21,170 nucleotides of DNA from Plantago elongata (lineage: Eukaryota > Streptophyta > Magnoliopsida > Lamiales > Plantaginaceae). Within the stretch, counting starts at the first letter, position 1; every line of letters starts with the position of its first letter. The notes below the pieces were generated by a model. It was not told the DNA's origin. It ran no database searches and saw nothing but the letters and a program-made list of their open reading frames with translations. This document shows positions 18,420 through 21,170 of this stretch, one piece after another. Both the position numbers and the translations under genes were made by a program. The DNA lies in the NCBI GenBank assembly GCA_036897095.1, contig JAYMSP010003085.1:1-21170 (forward strand), read 5' to 3'.

Positions 18420-19918
18420 TCACTTGGTATGTCAGTCTCATGCCGATTGATTGAGTATGTTGGTCTAATGCTAGCTCACCTAGTATGTCAATCAAGTGTT
18501 GGCTGACTTAGTTAGTCGTGTGTGACGAGTCAGTTAGTCGGATAGCCAAGTGATGACCGACAGAGTCAAGCATCGAGTCTATAGCTAGCGCGGCAGCTGG
18601 GAGGTTAGAGAGGTTAATAAGTGAGTTAGGGTAGCATGTAAGCTATTTTGTTGGATCACGACTCAACTAGGCTGCTTGGTTACGTGACCTCTTGAAATTT
18701 AACTCGCGTATGAAGTTAAGATGGACTCGTTAATAAATTATGGATTAGATCGTAATTTTAATGGATTAAATTGTCAATCTAGTCGGTACGAGCGAATTTT
18801 GGCATATACAAGAATATGTGTTTAATGGTGGAACAAACTATCTACTGAAGAGTTGTTTATATAGAGTTGTGCGGGTTAGGGAATGCCATTACAACTTTGA
18901 TATAATATTAATGGTTATAGTGATGAAGATTATCATAGCTAAAATAAATTATTACTTATGTAACTCACTAACATGAAGTATTTTCATGCCAGCTATTACA
19001 ATCTGTCTTCTTAAAAGTGAATTTGGTTGTTCAGCTTCAGCCAAGCTAGGAGCTATTAAGGTGAATCTAAAAAATTATTGTCCAGAATAGGCATACCATT
19101 ATTTCATAAATAATGTATTTATTTAATGTGCATGTCTCACATTTATATATTTATGTAGAGTAATATGGAGTATTCTCTATTACATAATTCATCGAAAAAT
19201 AATAAATTTGGTTTAAGTAATAATTTATGGGTGAATTTAATCCCACGTTTAAAAACATGATGGTGATGCTAATTCTACTGTACAGGTTTTGACCCTTTTG
19301 GGGAGTGAGGAGAAACATGAATGTAGGATTCCCTAATTTGTATTTTATTATAGTAAGGACAATAGCAATTACTAGTGATTACTGGTACCAAATGCCAAGA
19401 TGCTTAAACTAATCAATCTCTCTATGCACTTCCCAATAGCATAAGATTAAACAATAGCCCCTGCAGTGATTCCATCATTAATTGCATAACTTAGATGCCT
19501 CCCTTAGCTAGCATTGTTATTTCCATTGAATATAAATTCAATGTATTTAACTGAATATTTATTTAATTCAATTCACATTATTTAATTATAGTTAAGTTTG
19601 ATTTTATAAATTTCAATTTAAGATAATATATCTTTATTAATTAAAAACTACTCGTATTATTTAACGCATGATCATTCACCTTTATTTTTAATAATACAAT
19701 TTCGAGTTCAATTACAATATACAAATTATGTTATTTTAACAAAATAAATTGACAAAATCAATTTGTTAAAGTTCACCAAACATGCTAATCATGAAAAAAT
19801 ATTTTACATCTAATTCTTTTATACATTTAACCATATGAAAAACTAATAGATCATATCACATCAACACATTCTTTATAACATGAAAGATATCACATAAAAC
19901 AAACTGCTTGAATACTAA
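18420..19918. other. Intergenic stretch, possibly repeat-derived at its left
   Basis: Positions 18420-18720 are GC-richer and contain many short GTCAGT/GACTGA-like words similar in style to the U3 of the solo LTR at 15480-15760, but I could not align the two. Positions 18720-19918 are AT-rich with no open frame or motif I can support. Confidence 0.4.
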
Positions 19919-20149
19919 CGACTTAACATTAAGCAATCCCTGACGGGCAACAAATGTGTTATTCGACAATGCAACAGAAAGTCTGTAGTTTCTTGTGCGG
20001 CTTACATACACACTGCGAATGGAAATATGGCAGAGTTGTATGCTTTTGAAAACAAGATTGATGGTGTCACGATGATTAGATATTTGGGTGCGGATTGCTA
20101 TAGTATTTTAATCGCTTCATTTGGCTCGATGAATATTGATTTGGCCTAA
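19919..20149 (+). CDS. Open, coding-like segment, unrecognised, no start at its 5' end
   Basis: Between TAA at 19916-19918 and the stop TAA at 20147-20149 the frame is open for 76 codons in DNA of high AT content, where stops are frequent. The composition looks coding: it contains CNRKSVVSCAAYIHTANG and then ELYAFENKIDGVTMIRYLG, with four cysteines. The first ATG is at 20027, late in the frame, so this is more likely an exon or a gene fragment than a full gene. I do not recognise the family. A chance open frame remains possible. Confidence 0.3.
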   Translation, partial: RLNIKQSLTGNKCVIRQCNRKSVVSCAAYIHTANGNMAELYAFENKIDGVTMIRYLGADCYSILIASFGSMNIDLA

Positions 20150-20404
20150 AATACACTTTAAATATTCCATTTTAATTTCATTTCAAATACAATTTCACTA
20201 AAATCCCATCCAAATAGTCATTTGAGTGCCATGTCAATCAGCCCCGTCATGATATATAAACTACTCTTGCTTAGTTGCTTTATTTTAAGCTGGGTCACAT
20301 CTTTCTCTAGTGGAGGACATTCGATTCATCCTTAGTTCTTTAATTTTATATATGCCGTTTATGTAGAAATCGTATCTTAAAATATTTTGCGGAAATGGAA
20401 CTAA
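20150..20404. other. Spacer with no recognisable feature
   Basis: AT-rich DNA between the unrecognised open segment and the terminus of the next PIF/Harbinger element. It ends in TAA (20402-20404), the likely target duplication of that element. Confidence 0.45.
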
Positions 20405-20494
20405 GACCATCTCCAATGATGACGGACGACGATGCGTCATCGTGCGTTTGTGCTGTAATGGTGACGCGTCGTCTTCACGTCGTGAATGCCACGT

Positions 20495-20519
20495 CACACA
20501 CACACACACGCCACGTACA

Positions 20520-20548
<29 letters not shown>
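20495..20548. repeat. Microsatellites (CA)7 and (ACAT)8
   Basis: (CA)7 covers 20495-20509 and (ACAT)8 covers 20517-20548, separated by GCCACGT. They lie between the element terminus and the ORF1 stop, and are followed by several AAATTCAAA-type units to about 20600. Confidence 0.9.
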
Positions 20549-20550
<2 letters not shown>

Positions 20551-20691
20551 CCAAATTTCAAAATTCAAAATTCAAATTCAAATTCTAAATTTAAAATTAC
20601 AAACTAGGCACACGACGAAAAGTAAAATACAAAGAAACTGCGGAAGGTGAAAAATACAAACTCGACACACTACATAAGCGATCTTTCGCCA

Positions 20692-21170
20692 TTAGCCCGA
20701 TCCGAACAGCTGTTTGCCAAGTGCATCTACGTGTGCTTTGGCCTCGTCGGGCAAGTTGGCGTAGTTTGCAACAAGTGCCAAGTACGTGTCCATCATCTTC
20801 GCCTCTGCCTTACATCCATGTTCTCGTGAGCAATATCCAACTTTTGTTTTTCAACTTCAAGGAATTGGGGATAATTCTCACTAAAGCCGGTTATTCCCTC
20901 GCCGAAGGCATCCATGGAAGAGTTACCAGAAGTGGCATTCTTAGCCAACTTCTTGGCCTTGTCACGACCAATGGGACGTTTGGTACTTGCCGCACTTTCA
21001 TAACCCCGATTCCGCTTACTTCCGCTACTGTCACCTGCACCTGTTGATTCCATCGATTGATCACCTACATCAACATCGTCACCTTCAAACCCATCCTTCC
21101 AAGTTGGTACAAATTTCTTCATGGTTTCCTCCAAGTTCATCTTCAGTTCCCACTCTGGGTATGCTTTCAT
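20692..21170 (-). pseudogene. PIF/Harbinger ORF1 (Myb/SANT-like accessory protein), partial and frameshifted
   Basis: The minus-strand frame enters at the window edge and runs to about 20820. It contains KRPIGRDKAKKLAK, the basic motif typical of the C-terminal part of plant PIF/Harbinger ORF1 proteins (often annotated as NAM-associated C-terminal domain), then a Glu/Lys-rich part (EVEKQKLDIAHENM). Near 20811-20819 the frame shifts by one base; in the new frame the protein continues as MMDTYLALVANYANLPDEAK and ends GKQLFGSG at the TAA 20692-20694. The SANT-like N terminus is outside the window. ORF1 proteins of this family are thought to bind DNA and help import the transposase into the nucleus. 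As read, the frame is broken. Confidence 0.7.

Larger units (their letters stand above)
20405..21170 (-). mobile_element. Left end of a second PIF/Harbinger-like element, runs off the window
   Basis: Starts GACCATCTCCAATGATGACG at 20405, directly after TAA (20402-20404). CATCTCCAATG-type termini with TAA/TTA duplications are typical for plant PIF/Harbinger elements and their MITEs. The interior holds the 3' part of an ORF1 (20692-21170, minus). The other end is beyond the window, so the duplication cannot be confirmed. Confidence 0.6.

Noticed and set aside
20285-20607. Open frames containing YVCMYVCMYV and HTYIHTYIHT repeats
   Set aside because: These are translations of the (ACAT)8 microsatellite.
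1-21170. CRISPR arrays, tRNA or rRNA genes, or a bacterial-type defence cluster
   Set aside because: No regularly spaced repeats, no complete tRNA fold (the two box A/B stretches belong to SINEs), and the window is clearly a plant nuclear sequence.

Overview
This window looks like nuclear DNA of a flowering plant, most likely a eudicot. It is AT-rich and has one intron-containing gene with GT-AG introns, plus many decayed plant transposable elements (LTR retrotransposon, PIF/Harbinger, hAT, Stowaway MITE, SINE). There is no bacterial-type gene organisation. The species cannot be named from the sequence alone.

Only one gene is clearly intact: positions 3762-10966 on the + strand, eight coding exons, 609 predicted residues. 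It encodes a BAH-domain protein with a TFIIS-like region and a C-terminal CX2C-CX2C zinc ribbon. I recognise it as the orthologue of Arabidopsis AIPP3/BDT1 (At4g11560), a reader of H3K27me3. All seven introns are phase 0. The residues expected to form the methyl-lysine cage (Tyr145, Trp166, Tyr168) are present. Its introns carry a minus-strand SINE with a 13-bp target duplication, a 535-bp hAT MITE with a perfect 8-bp duplication inside a 196-bp tandem repeat, a 184-bp Stowaway MITE, and probably an older SINE.

Left of the gene, about 190-1446 reads on the minus strand as the 3' LTR of a Ty3/gypsy-like retrotransposon, with a polypurine tract at 1447-1463. Positions 2234-3060 contain minus-strand stretches that look like decayed exons of something I do not recognise. 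The promoter side of the BAH gene carries a perfect E2F-type site (3503-3510).

Right of the gene, about 13431-16766 is a decayed PIF/Harbinger element. Its minus-strand transposase has several frameshifts and is split by a 931-bp solo LTR (15325-16255) with a CGTGC target duplication; removing the LTR and one CGTGC copy rejoins the transposase frame exactly. At 17730-18383 is the 3' end of a decayed hAT transposase gene. At 19919-20149 is a 76-residue open frame that I do not recognise. From 20405 to the window end is the terminus of a second PIF/Harbinger-like element with a frameshifted ORF1.

The genes do not form an operon or joint pathway. The most interesting theme is a chromatin-reader gene, from a family linked to intronic heterochromatin, that is itself loaded with intronic transposons, beside a readable nest of element-in-element insertions. 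I found no evidence of a wholly new system.
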